Virus record (IMG/VR): IMGVR_UViG_3300043408_000008
Coordinates: 1-37,558 of that record
DNA: 37,558 nucleotides
Strand: one strand, 5' to 3'
DNA from: a virus
Shown: one piece after another, positions 5,417 through 12,095 of the stretch
Layout: each line of letters opens with the position of its first letter
How positions within the stretch are numbered: the stretch's first letter is position 1
The notes under the pieces: model-generated
What the model was told of the DNA's origin: nothing
The model's database searches: none
What the model saw: only the letters and a program-made list of their open reading frames with translations
Position numbers and translations under genes: made by a program

Positions 5417-7744
5417 TTACAAACCAAAAGCTTTAGCGTTGCTAATCATAAAACAGCGCGCCGAAGTTCCGTAGTCTTTAGCCATCGTAGCTTTGCTAAC
5501 TTCCTGCAAATCGCCGCGTTCCGAAAGCGTCATAAGCGCGCGCTTGATTGCGCCAGTAGGGCCGATACGATCCTTACGGAAGACGGCAACGGCGGATAAA
5601 CGTTTGTTTATGTAGCTATAAGGCACAATACGCGCCGAATGCAAATGGCTAGAACCTTCACCGGCGTATTTAACAACGTCTTGCCAAGGGCTTGTAATGA
5701 AGTCTTTTACCGTCTTCATTACTGCGGCAAGCTGTTTCGTTTCGTCGTTGTCTGTTCCAATTTCGCCAGCATCAAAACGCGCAAGCAAATTGCGAACGTC
5801 TGCCGTAATGATGTTGATAGCCCATTGGCCGATTTCCGTTGTAATAGCCGGATCGTAAGGGTTACAGCCAACAGCAACCAAAGCCGCAAGCTTTAGCGCC
5901 TTAATGTGGGCACGGTTCCAAAGGTGGCGGCGTACTTCATTCGGGCTGCTATTAATTTGCATGTCGCAATGAACATCGAATTCATCGAACATTTGTTTAG
6001 CGCCTGCCGCATATTGAACGTGAATCGCTTTATGCTGGCTGTTCAACATCAACGAATGCGCCGCAAGCGTTGCAAGCTGTTCGATAACATCAAAAGACGG
6101 TTGCGCGTGAATGTGGTTCGTATTCAGCGGGGGCCGTTCGCCGCGATATTCAATCGTAGTAAAACGCGGCAACAAGCCTTCATAAATCATACCTTCGTGT
6201 AACGCTTCATAGAATTTTTCCGGCGTTGATTCACCAAGCAACGTAAAGGCCGGGGCCGTAACTGCCGCCGTGTTCTTTTCGCGGTCAGAATAAATAGAAG
6301 GCCGAAGAACTTTACCTTCGCCGCTTTTGTTGTATAAGTCCAACAACATACGGCGTAAGCCTAGCAAGTGCGAAGGGGCATTTACCGCGCCCATTTGTTG
6401 CAGGGCTAGGCCGAATTCACCGGCAAGACTGACGAAGCTAACGGCTTGCTTTGACATATATTTAATCAAAGCTTGGCTAGAAGCAATTTCACCGGGGCCG
6501 ATAAAATCAACAGCGGCGGGAACGGTTTTAATTACCGCAGCCATTAGCTTATCAATGCCGGATGCAATCGCTTCTTTGCCGGTTCCCGTAGGGGCCAGAA
6601 GAAGAACGTATTGATTAAGGCCAGTGCCCGAAATGTTGTAGCTTCTGCCCACAATACCCGCCACAAGGCCAAGCGCCCCGGCAAGCGCGATTTCTGGCAC
6701 CGGGCGCGGGGCTTGGGCGTAGATGAACTGCGCAATGCGCCCAACAAGGCCGGGCGGCACCGAATAAACATCGTTTGAAGCCTTCGGAACTTCTACTTCA
6801 AGTTGCGGGCGAATGGGAACAACGTTTGTTTGACTTTGGGGAACTTTTGCGGCGGCTTCTTCGCGGGCGCGCTTTGCCAATGCTTCGTTAAGTTGGTTTT
6901 GCAATCCGTCAATATCAACGGGCGGCAACATCCTATCAAAACACTTGTTCAGCATGTAATTAACGTAATCGGAACGCTTCGCTTTGTCGCGTTGGCCCAA
7001 TCCGCTATTACGAAAGATTCGGGCAATCTGCGCCCGGTTTTGCGTGTAGAACGCGACAATATCAACTAAGGCAAAATCGGCTTCGGATTGGCTGGGGTAG
7101 TAATCCTGCCAATTGCCGCGCAGCAAAGCTGCGAACTTTTCACCGTTAGCCGCGTTGCTGGCCTTTTCGATAATTTGCGCGTCTGTTTCCTTTTCTTCGG
7201 CAACGCCTGCATACACTGCGGCGGCAACCGAACCGGAACCCATTTGCGCCCAAAGTACGTTTAAAAGTTCGTTGCAATCGTTGATAGGCGAAGGGCGGAA
7301 AACATCGCCGGTCATAGTCATATAACGTTGCGATGAATAAACTTCAATAAAGCTTCTACGCCGCCCGCTTTCCAACTTGCCTTTAACGATGATATGAAGG
7401 CCGTTGCCGGAAGGCGAACGTTCCGCATACGAATTAAATTCGTTGTAAATTTGCAACTGCCTATCAAATGCCTGTTGATCGCCTTTCGTATCGTCCAAAT
7501 CAATAAACGCGAAAGGGTCAGCATCGGTAAGCACGAAGCCAATTCCGCTATACCAATTTGTTTCGGTAGCAATCTTGCAAGCGTCTTCGAAAGTCGCCCA
7601 TGTATTCGGATCGGTTACGCTGGCAAGCGTTCCGGTACGCGGGTTGTAAGGTACTTTCGTCGGCTTCTTCGAATCTGTATCTTCGTAGCGCCAGCATACC
7701 CAATGTGGGTAGCTGTGCATTTCATGCGGAATATTTTGAAACAC
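5417..7744 (-). CDS. Primase-polymerase with P-loop ATPase/helicase region (775 aa)
   Basis: A multidomain replication protein. Residues 14-150 form an archaeo-eukaryotic-type primase/polymerase domain with Asp82/Asp84 in FIDLDD, SPSGNGLH with His117, and the GRRRxxIEVY segment. Residues about 201-262 match the helix-bundle domain that follows the catalytic core in NrS-1-like primase-polymerases (KRSDYV end). After a flexible linker, residues about 330-660 form a P-loop ATPase resembling DUF3987, Walker A APTGTGKE at 384-391. Residues 703-762 are a small domain duplicated in the gene at 3147-3764. GTG 7744 is used, with GAGG eight bases upstream. It probably primes and unwinds DNA at the phage origin, with the family B polymerase for elongation. 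Confidence 0.9.
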   Translation of the reverse strand: MFQNIPHEMHSYPHWVCWRYEDTDSKKPTKVPYNPRTGTLASVTDPNTWATFEDACKIATETNWYSGIGFVLTDADPFAFIDLDDTKGDQQAFDRQLQIYNEFNSYAERSPSGNGLHIIVKGKLESGRRRSFIEVYSSQRYMTMTGDVFRPSPINDCNELLNVLWAQMGSGSVAAAVYAGVAEEKETDAQIIEKASNAANGEKFAALLRGNWQDYYPSQSEADFALVDIVAFYTQNRAQIARIFRNSGLGQRDKAKRSDYVNYMLNKCFDRMLPPVDIDGLQNQLNEALAKRAREEAAAKVPQSQTNVVPIRPQLEVEVPKASNDVYSVPPGLVGRIAQFIYAQAPRPVPEIALAGALGLVAGIVGRSYNISGTGLNQYVLLLAPTGTGKEAIASGIDKLMAAVIKTVPAAVDFIGPGEIASSQALIKYMSKQAVSFVSLAGEFGLALQQMGAVNAPSHLLGLRRMLLDLYNKSGEGKVLRPSIYSDREKNTAAVTAPAFTLLGESTPEKFYEALHEGMIYEGLLPRFTTIEYRGERPPLNTNHIHAQPSFDVIEQLATLAAHSLMLNSQHKAIHVQYAAGAKQMFDEFDVHCDMQINSSPNEVRRHLWNRAHIKALKLAALVAVGCNPYDPAITTEIGQWAINIITADVRNLLARFDAGEIGTDNDETKQLAAVMKTVKDFITSPWQDVVKYAGEGSSHLHSARIVPYSYINKRLSAVAVFRKDRIGPTGAIKRALMTLSERGDLQEVSKATMAKDYGTSARCFMISNAKAFGL
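6647..6656 (+). repeat. GCCCACAATA motif, copy 2
   Basis: Exact copy on the + strand, antisense to the primase-polymerase gene, where the complement is read in the phase ATT|GTG|GGC (Ile-Val-Gly), different from copy 1. Confidence 0.8.
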
Positions 7745-7749
7745 TACGC

Positions 7750-7962
7750 TTACCTCTTCTTATTGCAATTGGTTAGATATTTCGATAGTGCTTCTACCGT
7801 CATAACGCCGGGATTTGGAATCTTGCCGCGCGCAAAAAGCCGAAGCCAAGTTTCCGAAACGTTCAAATCTTCGGCTATCTTTTCAATCTTCAATGATGCA
7901 GGTCTGTTATTTAGCTGTTCGCGTACTTGATCGCGCCAACTAAGTTCGCTGTTGTTCGTCAT
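7750..7962 (-). CDS. Small helix-turn-helix protein, probable regulator (70 aa)
   Basis: A compact XRE/Cro-like DNA-binding protein. The helix-turn-helix is visible around residues 24-50 (IEKIAEDLNVSETWLRLFARG), followed by a helix and a basic end (NCNKKR). It has no dimerisation or peptidase domain like that of CI repressors. It is the first leftward gene at the divergent promoter region and lies five bases before the primase start. By analogy with Cro-type proteins it may bind the inverted repeat at 7976-8052 and switch the two divergent transcripts. The ribosome site before ATG 7962 is weak, so low-level synthesis is likely. Confidence 0.8.
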   Translation of the reverse strand: MTNNSELSWRDQVREQLNNRPASLKIEKIAEDLNVSETWLRLFARGKIPNPGVMTVEALSKYLTNCNKKR

Positions 7963-7994
7963 AGCTTCGCCGGTTCAGGTACATGATAGACGGT

Positions 7995-8024
7995 AGTGTA
8001 ACCGCAAAATGTTGTTGCCAGCAA
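7995..8024 (-). promoter_or_regulatory. Leftward promoter for the HTH/primase/methyltransferase operon
   Basis: On the minus strand TTGCTG (8019-8024) and TACACT (7995-8000) are 18 bp apart. The predicted start is near 7988, just upstream of the HTH gene. Its -35 overlaps the -35 of the rightward promoter. Confidence 0.55.
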
Positions 8025-8043
8025 GAATTTTTTACCGTAGAAT
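8015..8043 (+). promoter_or_regulatory. Rightward promoter for the replication block
   Basis: TTGCCA (8015-8020) and TAGAAT (8038-8043) have a 17-bp spacer. Transcription would start near 8050, so the in-frame ATG at 7983 cannot be used and the gene must start at 8103. Small hairpins around CCTAC/GTAGG (8054-8068) fall in the leader. Confidence 0.7.
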
Positions 8044-8102
8044 CTGTACCTGTCCTACACGAAGTAGGGCAGTTGCCTACTACCATAGAAAGGAACCGCG
8101 CC

Positions 8103-8690
8103 ATGCAAGGCCATGAAAAAAGCGTTGAAGTGTCGCATTTTGACTACATCGCACAAGCGCATGTTACCGCTTCAAGTTCGTTCTACGGCGAACGAATCCC
8201 GTTTGAACATATGAAAAAGGTTCTTAGCGAAGCTATCCGCGCGCTTGCTGAACTTGACAAAGTGAAGAAGGCATTGTTCTACGGTAAGCCGCTTGGCTTG
8301 CCTGAAAGCGAAGACAATTGCGCGGGTTTCCCTATCTGGATTGCGAACAATTGCCGCGATGAAGATAGCGAACGCGCCGCCAATATCATTCATGGGATCA
8401 TCGGCGCAGCTACCGAAACTGGCGAACTTTTAGAACTGTTATTTGCAACCGTCATTGAAGGCAAGCCGTTTGATAGCGTAAACCTTGACGAAGAAACGGG
8501 CGATGCTTTTTGGTACTTCGCACTTCTGGCGAAGGCAAGCGGCTTCACGTTCGAAGATGCGCAGCGCAAGAACATTGCGAAGCTTCGCAAGCGTTACGGC
8601 GAAAAGTTTAGCGAATTTGACGCACTTAACCGCAATCTTAGTGCCGAACGTTCTATTCTTGAAAAGAACTTTTCTAACGAAGCCGCTTGA
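8103..8690 (+). CDS. MazG-like nucleotide pyrophosphohydrolase (195 aa)
   Basis: An all-alpha NTP pyrophosphohydrolase. The MazG metal-binding motif is visible as ETGELLELL followed by the second helix DEETGDAFWYF, then AQRKNIAKLRKRYGEKF, typical of phage members. It hydrolyses (d)NTPs to monophosphates and pyrophosphate; in phages it may clear unwanted nucleotides or lower ppGpp. The N-terminal 80 residues are helical and variable. ATG 8103 follows AGAAAGGA and lies downstream of the predicted transcription start. The TGA stop is inside the -35 of the next promoter. It is the first gene of the rightward block. Confidence 0.88.
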   Translation: MQGHEKSVEVSHFDYIAQAHVTASSSFYGERIPFEHMKKVLSEAIRALAELDKVKKALFYGKPLGLPESEDNCAGFPIWIANNCRDEDSERAANIIHGIIGAATETGELLELLFATVIEGKPFDSVNLDEETGDAFWYFALLAKASGFTFEDAQRKNIAKLRKRYGEKFSEFDALNRNLSAERSILEKNFSNEAA

Positions 8691-8715
8691 CAACGCTTCG
8701 TAGTTGTCGTATAGT
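8687..8715 (+). promoter_or_regulatory. Strong sigma-70 promoter for the second rightward transcript
   Basis: TTGACA (8687-8692) and TATAGT (8710-8715) have a 17-bp spacer. It is the only + strand member of the CGCTTGACA promoter set. The -35 overlaps the stop of the MazG-like gene. Confidence 0.85.
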
Positions 8716-8724
8716 TCGAATCAA

Positions 8725-8745
8725 GCCGCCGCACTTTGCGGCGGT
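8725..8745 (+). other. 5'-terminal mRNA hairpin
   Basis: CCGCCGC, a five-base loop, and GCGGCGG form a seven-pair GC stem starting about three bases after the predicted transcription start. There is no T-run, so it is more likely a transcript-stabilising 5' stem-loop than a terminator. Confidence 0.5.
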
Positions 8746-8769
8746 AACAACCCTGAAAGGATAGAAGCC

Positions 8770-9210
8770 ATGTCGTTTAATGACACTGCAATGCGCGATG
8801 CAAAAATTCTTGCTTGGCAAGATAGCGTTAAGGCGCTTGCCGCCGCAAAGGATGCCGAAGCCGCGTTGCGCAAAGAAGTTCTTTCCGAATGCTACGGCTT
8901 CAACCCCGAAGCACTGCGCGAAGGTACGGAAAATGTTGAACTTGGCAACGGCTACAAACTTAAAGCCGTTTTCAAAATTTCTTATACCTTGAACAATGCC
9001 GAAGACGGCGTAGACAAGGCGCTTTCGAAGCTGGAAAAGGCCGGGCAGGAAGGGCAGTTTATCGCGGAACGTCTTGTTCGTTGGAAGCCTGAACTTTCGG
9101 TTTCTGAATATAAGAAGCTTGACGACAAGTTTAAAAAGATCATCAACGAAGTTCTAGTTACGAAGGAATCTACGCCTTCGCTTGAACTTGTTGCGCCGAA
9201 GTCCAAGTAA
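8770..9210 (+). CDS. Conserved small phage protein, DUF7173-like (146 aa)
   Basis: ATG 8770 follows AAAGGATAG. The protein is helical at the start (DTAMRDAKILAWQDSVKALAAAKDAEAALRKEV) and has a strand-rich middle with GTENVELGNGYKLKAVFKISY. It then has a two-helix region ending in VRWKPELSVSEYKKLD and a basic tail. This layout matches small proteins found near recombination genes in many phages (DUF7173, from memory). No enzyme motif is seen; a DNA-binding or recombination-accessory role is inferred from position just upstream of thyX, the Sak4-like gene and the SSB gene. The function is unproven. Confidence 0.75.
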   Translation: MSFNDTAMRDAKILAWQDSVKALAAAKDAEAALRKEVLSECYGFNPEALREGTENVELGNGYKLKAVFKISYTLNNAEDGVDKALSKLEKAGQEGQFIAERLVRWKPELSVSEYKKLDDKFKKIINEVLVTKESTPSLELVAPKSK

Positions 9211-9226
9211 TCAATCCGGCCCGCTT

Positions 9227-9236
9227 GCCCACAATA
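9227..9236 (+). repeat. GCCCACAATA motif, copy 3
   Basis: Exact copy in the gap between the 146-residue protein gene and thyX, about 28 bases before the thyX start. It lies outside any gene, so coding constraint cannot explain it. Confidence 0.8.
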
Positions 9237-9263
9237 CAGGCGGCCCAATTCAAAGGAATTTCA

Positions 9264-9932
9264 ATGTTCAATCTTGACTTCAAAAACGCAAAGGCGCAAA
9301 TCGTTTGGGCAACGCCGAACGCGGATCAACTTATTGCCGATATGGCGCGCGTATCTGCGCCCGAAAACATCGGTAACGATCCTGTTAATTTGATCGGCTA
9401 TCTAATCCGCGAACGTCATTGGTCGCCGTTCGAAATGGTTAATATGTGCGTAGGCTTCGTAACTACGCGCGATATTGGGCGGCAAATTTTGCGGCACCAA
9501 CTTAAACCGCAAGAATTTTCGCAACGTTACGCCGATGTTCGCAAACTTGGCGGCCCGATTTTCCGCGAAGCCCGTTTGCAAGACTTGAAGAATCGGCAAA
9601 ATTCTTTTGAAACCGATAACGAAGAATTGGCGAATTGGTGGCGTGTAGTGCAGGCCGAAAACTGGAACAATGCCGTTCGTATCTATGACGAAGCATTGAA
9701 GCGCGGCATTGCAAAGGAAGTTGCACGCGCAGTTATGCCAGAAGGCAGCACCCCTACGCTAATGTTCTTTAACGGATACGTTCGCAACTGGCTTCACTTC
9801 TGCGAACTTAGAACCGGCAACGGAACGCAAAAAGAATGTATCGAAGTAGCTAAAAGCGTGTATAATGAACTTCGCAAAGTTGTTCCGCATACATGCGAAG
9901 CATTCGAACGTTTTTACAAGGTGGAAACATGA
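9264..9932 (+). CDS. thyX: Flavin-dependent thymidylate synthase ThyX (222 aa)
   Basis: It makes dTMP from dUMP using methylenetetrahydrofolate and FAD/NADPH. The signature region is residues 77-89 (RHQLKPQEFSQRY), a divergent form of the ThyX RHRxxSxNExSxRY motif: the third Arg is Gln and the middle Ser is not obvious, but the Glu-x-Ser-x-Arg-Tyr end is kept. The flanking segments also fit: RHWSPFEMVN before it, and a C-terminal NWLHFCELRTGNGTQKE region where the catalytic Arg and Ser lie. ATG 9264 follows AAAGGA. Its stop overlaps the next start as ATGA. It pairs functionally with the deaminase at 758-1348. Confidence 0.9.
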   Translation: MFNLDFKNAKAQIVWATPNADQLIADMARVSAPENIGNDPVNLIGYLIRERHWSPFEMVNMCVGFVTTRDIGRQILRHQLKPQEFSQRYADVRKLGGPIFREARLQDLKNRQNSFETDNEELANWWRVVQAENWNNAVRIYDEALKRGIAKEVARAVMPEGSTPTLMFFNGYVRNWLHFCELRTGNGTQKECIEVAKSVYNELRKVVPHTCEAFERFYKVET

Positions 9933-10606
9933 ACATTAACCAACTAAAGCCAGCTTCACAACTGGCGCAACGCTTCGGCGTTAAGGCGCTGGCCTACGGC
10001 GGGCCTGGCACCGGCAAAACGCCGATGATTAACACCGCGCCGCGCCCGGTTCTTTGTGTCGTTGAACCCGGCATGTTGTCTATGCGAACTTCGAACGTTC
10101 CGGCATGGGAAGCATACGATGCGCCGAAGATTGATGAATTCTTTAAATGGCTTTTCACTTCCAACGAAGCGCGTAACTTCGATACTGTAGGCATTGATTC
10201 AATTTCGCAGCTTGCCGAAATTATTCTTACCGAAGAATTGAAGCGAAACAAAGACGGAAGGCGCGCTTATGGCGAAATGTCGCGCCGAGTTATGGAAATT
10301 GTGAATGCGCTTTATTACCTGCCGCAAAAGCATATTTATTTGATCGGTAAGCAAGCCGTAGCCGATGAAGGCGGTATAATGCGTAAGAAGCCGTATTTTC
10401 CCGGCCAAGATTTGAACGTAAAAATTCCGCATATGTACGATGAAATTTTGCACATTGGACAAGCGAACATTCCGGGCCAAGCTAAACCCGTTGTAGCTAT
10501 CCGAACTGCGGAAACGTTTGATATAATGGCGCGGGATCGTTCGGGGCGTTTGGCCGAACTTGAACCGCCGGATTTAACGGCGCTGTTTAATAAAGCAATG
10601 TCTTAA
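9929..10606 (+). CDS. Sak4-like RecA-fold ATPase, recombinase mediator (225 aa)
   Basis: A RecA-core ATPase of the phage Sak4/AAA_24 kind. Walker A is GGPGTGKT (residues 24-31), and a Walker B-like strand ends in VGIDSIS. A later strand, HIYLIGKQA, and the end segment with RDRSGRL are typical. Known Sak4-type proteins bind single-stranded DNA and promote annealing or strand exchange with help from an SSB. The DUF669-type SSB gene two features downstream fits the usual pairing. ATG 9929 overlaps the thyX stop as ATGA. Confidence 0.85.
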   Translation: MNINQLKPASQLAQRFGVKALAYGGPGTGKTPMINTAPRPVLCVVEPGMLSMRTSNVPAWEAYDAPKIDEFFKWLFTSNEARNFDTVGIDSISQLAEIILTEELKRNKDGRRAYGEMSRRVMEIVNALYYLPQKHIYLIGKQAVADEGGIMRKKPYFPGQDLNVKIPHMYDEILHIGQANIPGQAKPVVAIRTAETFDIMARDRSGRLAELEPPDLTALFNKAMS

Positions 10607-10613
10607 TGAATTT

Positions 10614-10698
10614 GTCCGCATGGTGGAACAGGCAGACACAACAGACTTAAAATCTGTCGCTTTTCGGCGTATCGGTTCGAATCCGATTGCGGACACCA
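10614..10698 (+). tRNA. tRNA-Leu (anticodon UAA), CCA encoded
   Basis: An 85-base cloverleaf. The acceptor GTCCGCA pairs with TGCGGAC (10688-10694), followed by discriminator A and encoded CCA. The anticodon stem is ACAGA/TCTGT with loop CTTAAAA, anticodon TAA at 10648-10650. The long variable arm CGCTTTTCGGCG marks class II tRNA-Leu, and the T-loop GGTTCGAATCC is intact. It reads UUA codons. It lies between the Sak4-like and SSB genes on the same transcript. Confidence 0.95.
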
Positions 10699-10758
10699 AA
10701 GAAACGGCGAATCCGGTAAGCCGTTAATTACCGGAACTTTTGCAAAAGGTGAATGAAA

Positions 10759-11529
10759 ATGGCTCAATTGATCCAAGCTTTTAACGCGCAACAATTCGAT
10801 CCTACGCAGGGCGTAGGCGGTTTGCCGATTGGTAAGCATCCGGTAGTTGTTGATTCTTCCGAAGTTAAGCCGAACAAGGAAAACAACGGCGGTTATCTTC
10901 AACTTAACTTGAAGATTATTGACGGCCCGCAAACCGGCACTGTTGGCGCGTATCGTCTGAATCTTTACCATTCCAATCAACAAACTGTTGAAATTGCGCA
11001 TCGTCAGCTTTCCGCAGTCTGCCACGTTACCGGCGTGTTTATACTGCAAGATTCGGCGCAACTGCATAATATCCCGTTCATTGTGGAAGTTGGCCCACAA
11101 AAGAACGATGCGCAATACACCGAAGTTAAAAAGGTGTTTGACATTAACGGCAACGAACCGGGTAAGGCAGGCCAAGGCCAAGCCCCGGCGCAACCTGCCG
11201 CCGCCCCGCAAGGCTTCGCCCAACAGCAACAGCAGCCGCAACAACCGGCCCAAGGCTTCGGCCAGCCCCCGGCCCAACAGCCGCCCGCGCAAGCCGCTTG
11301 GGGCGCACCGGCAGGCCAGCAGCAAGCCCCGCAGGCTGCGCCGCAAGGCAACGCCCCGGCTTGGGGTCAGCAGCCCGCCCAACAGCCCGCAGCGGCCCCC
11401 GCTGGTGCGCCTGCATGGGGTAATCAGCAAGCCCCGGCCCAACAGCCGCCCGCGCAGCAACCCGCCGCCGCTGGCTGGCAACAGGGCGCAGCCCCCGCAG
11501 GCGCTAACCCGCCTTGGGGCCAACGTTAA
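10759..11529 (+). CDS. DUF669-type single-stranded DNA-binding protein with Q/P/A-rich tail (256 aa)
   Basis: Residues 1-135 are a DUF669-like domain (MAQLIQAFNAQQFDP start, then GGYLQLNLKIIDGP and RLNLYH, CHVTGVF), a family that acts as phage single-stranded DNA-binding protein beside Sak4-type recombinases. The remaining 120 residues are a disordered tail of Gln, Pro, Ala and Gly with repeated AWG/PPWGQ units, ending WGQR. It lacks the acidic DDDIPF-type tip of bacterial SSBs. ATG 10759 is at normal distance from AAAAGGTG; an ATG two codons upstream is also possible. The gene ends before a strong terminator, so it may be made in large amounts. Confidence 0.82.
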   Translation: MAQLIQAFNAQQFDPTQGVGGLPIGKHPVVVDSSEVKPNKENNGGYLQLNLKIIDGPQTGTVGAYRLNLYHSNQQTVEIAHRQLSAVCHVTGVFILQDSAQLHNIPFIVEVGPQKNDAQYTEVKKVFDINGNEPGKAGQGQAPAQPAAAPQGFAQQQQQPQQPAQGFGQPPAQQPPAQAAWGAPAGQQQAPQAAPQGNAPAWGQQPAQQPAAAPAGAPAWGNQQAPAQQPPAQQPAAAGWQQGAAPAGANPPWGQR

Positions 11530-11540
11530 ACCGTAGTTGC

Positions 11541-11565
11541 GCCGGGGCTTCGGCCCCGGTTTTTA
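11541..11565 (+). terminator. Rho-independent terminator after the SSB gene
   Basis: CCGGGGC-TTCG-GCCCCGG is followed by five T residues. The perfect stem with TTCG loop lies 12 bases after the SSB stop. Some read-through, or a promoter not seen, must serve the helicase, clamp and polymerase genes downstream. Confidence 0.9.
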
Positions 11566-11594
11566 CAAGGGTTGTTGAATGGGGTTTAGCAAGA

Positions 11595-12095
11595 ATGGCG
11601 GGAATAGAAAATGCTTTACCGCCGCCTTCCAACTGTGATAATTGCCGAAGTCCAAACGTTGAATTGATAACCAACGAAAAGATTTACGGAAGGCAGTTAG
11701 GAAAATGGCCGTATGTTTATCGTTGCACCGATTGTAATTCTACAGTTGGTTGTCATCCGAACACCTTTCTTCCGCTTGGACGAATGGCGGATAAACAAAC
11801 GCGCCTTTTGCGCAAAGAAGCGCATGTTGCTTTCGATAGACTTTGGCGCGAAGGTTTGCTTTCGCGTTCAATGGCTTATCGTTGGCTAGCAGAAGAATTA
11901 GGAATTCCGTTTGATAGTTGCCATATTTCTTGGCTAACAAAAAAACAGCTTAGAACAACTATCAAAGTTTCAACCGTATATTTTTCGGAACGCGAACATA
12001 TCGCGGCCCGGCGAAAGGAAAGACGCGATGCAACCCGAACAAGACAACGCGAATATGAAAAACTCAGAATCCGATTGCGGAAAACAGGCAGTTGA
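11595..12095 (+). CDS. Zinc-finger-containing protein, DUF3268-like (166 aa)
   Basis: A DUF3268-type protein. One CxxC pair is CDNC near the start, and a second is CTDC after WPYVYRC; then VGCHP, PLGRMAD and TRLLRKEAH follow, with FDRLW. The C-terminal 70 residues are helical, with a MAYRWLAEELGI segment like a small DNA-binding fold, and become very basic. Members of this family are found in phages and mobile elements but have no proven function. ATG 11595 is used, with a GGGG site about ten bases upstream; starts further upstream fall in the terminator. The last 68 bases overlap the start of the nuclease gene. Confidence 0.8.
   Translation: MAGIENALPPPSNCDNCRSPNVELITNEKIYGRQLGKWPYVYRCTDCNSTVGCHPNTFLPLGRMADKQTRLLRKEAHVAFDRLWREGLLSRSMAYRWLAEELGIPFDSCHISWLTKKQLRTTIKVSTVYFSEREHIAARRKERRDATRTRQREYEKLRIRLRKTGS

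Larger units (their letters stand above)
7976..8052. promoter_or_regulatory. Inverted repeat flanking the divergent promoters, candidate operator
   Basis: CAGGTACA at 7976-7983 and its exact complement TGTACCTG at 8045-8052 are centred on 8014, the midpoint of the two overlapping promoters. Each arm lies around the start site of one promoter, a good position for a repressor. A shorter outer pair, GGTAGT (7992-7997) and ACTACC (8079-8084), is also present. Confidence 0.55.

Noticed and set aside
7983-8102. Upstream in-frame ATG of the MazG-like gene at 7983
   Set aside because: It lies before the predicted promoter -10 and start site, and the ATG at 8103 has a good ribosome site.
10603-11523. 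A 306-codon open frame on the minus strand
   Set aside because: It is the mirror of the Q/P/A-rich tail of the SSB gene and crosses the tRNA. Its Leu/Arg/Gly low complexity is a composition effect.
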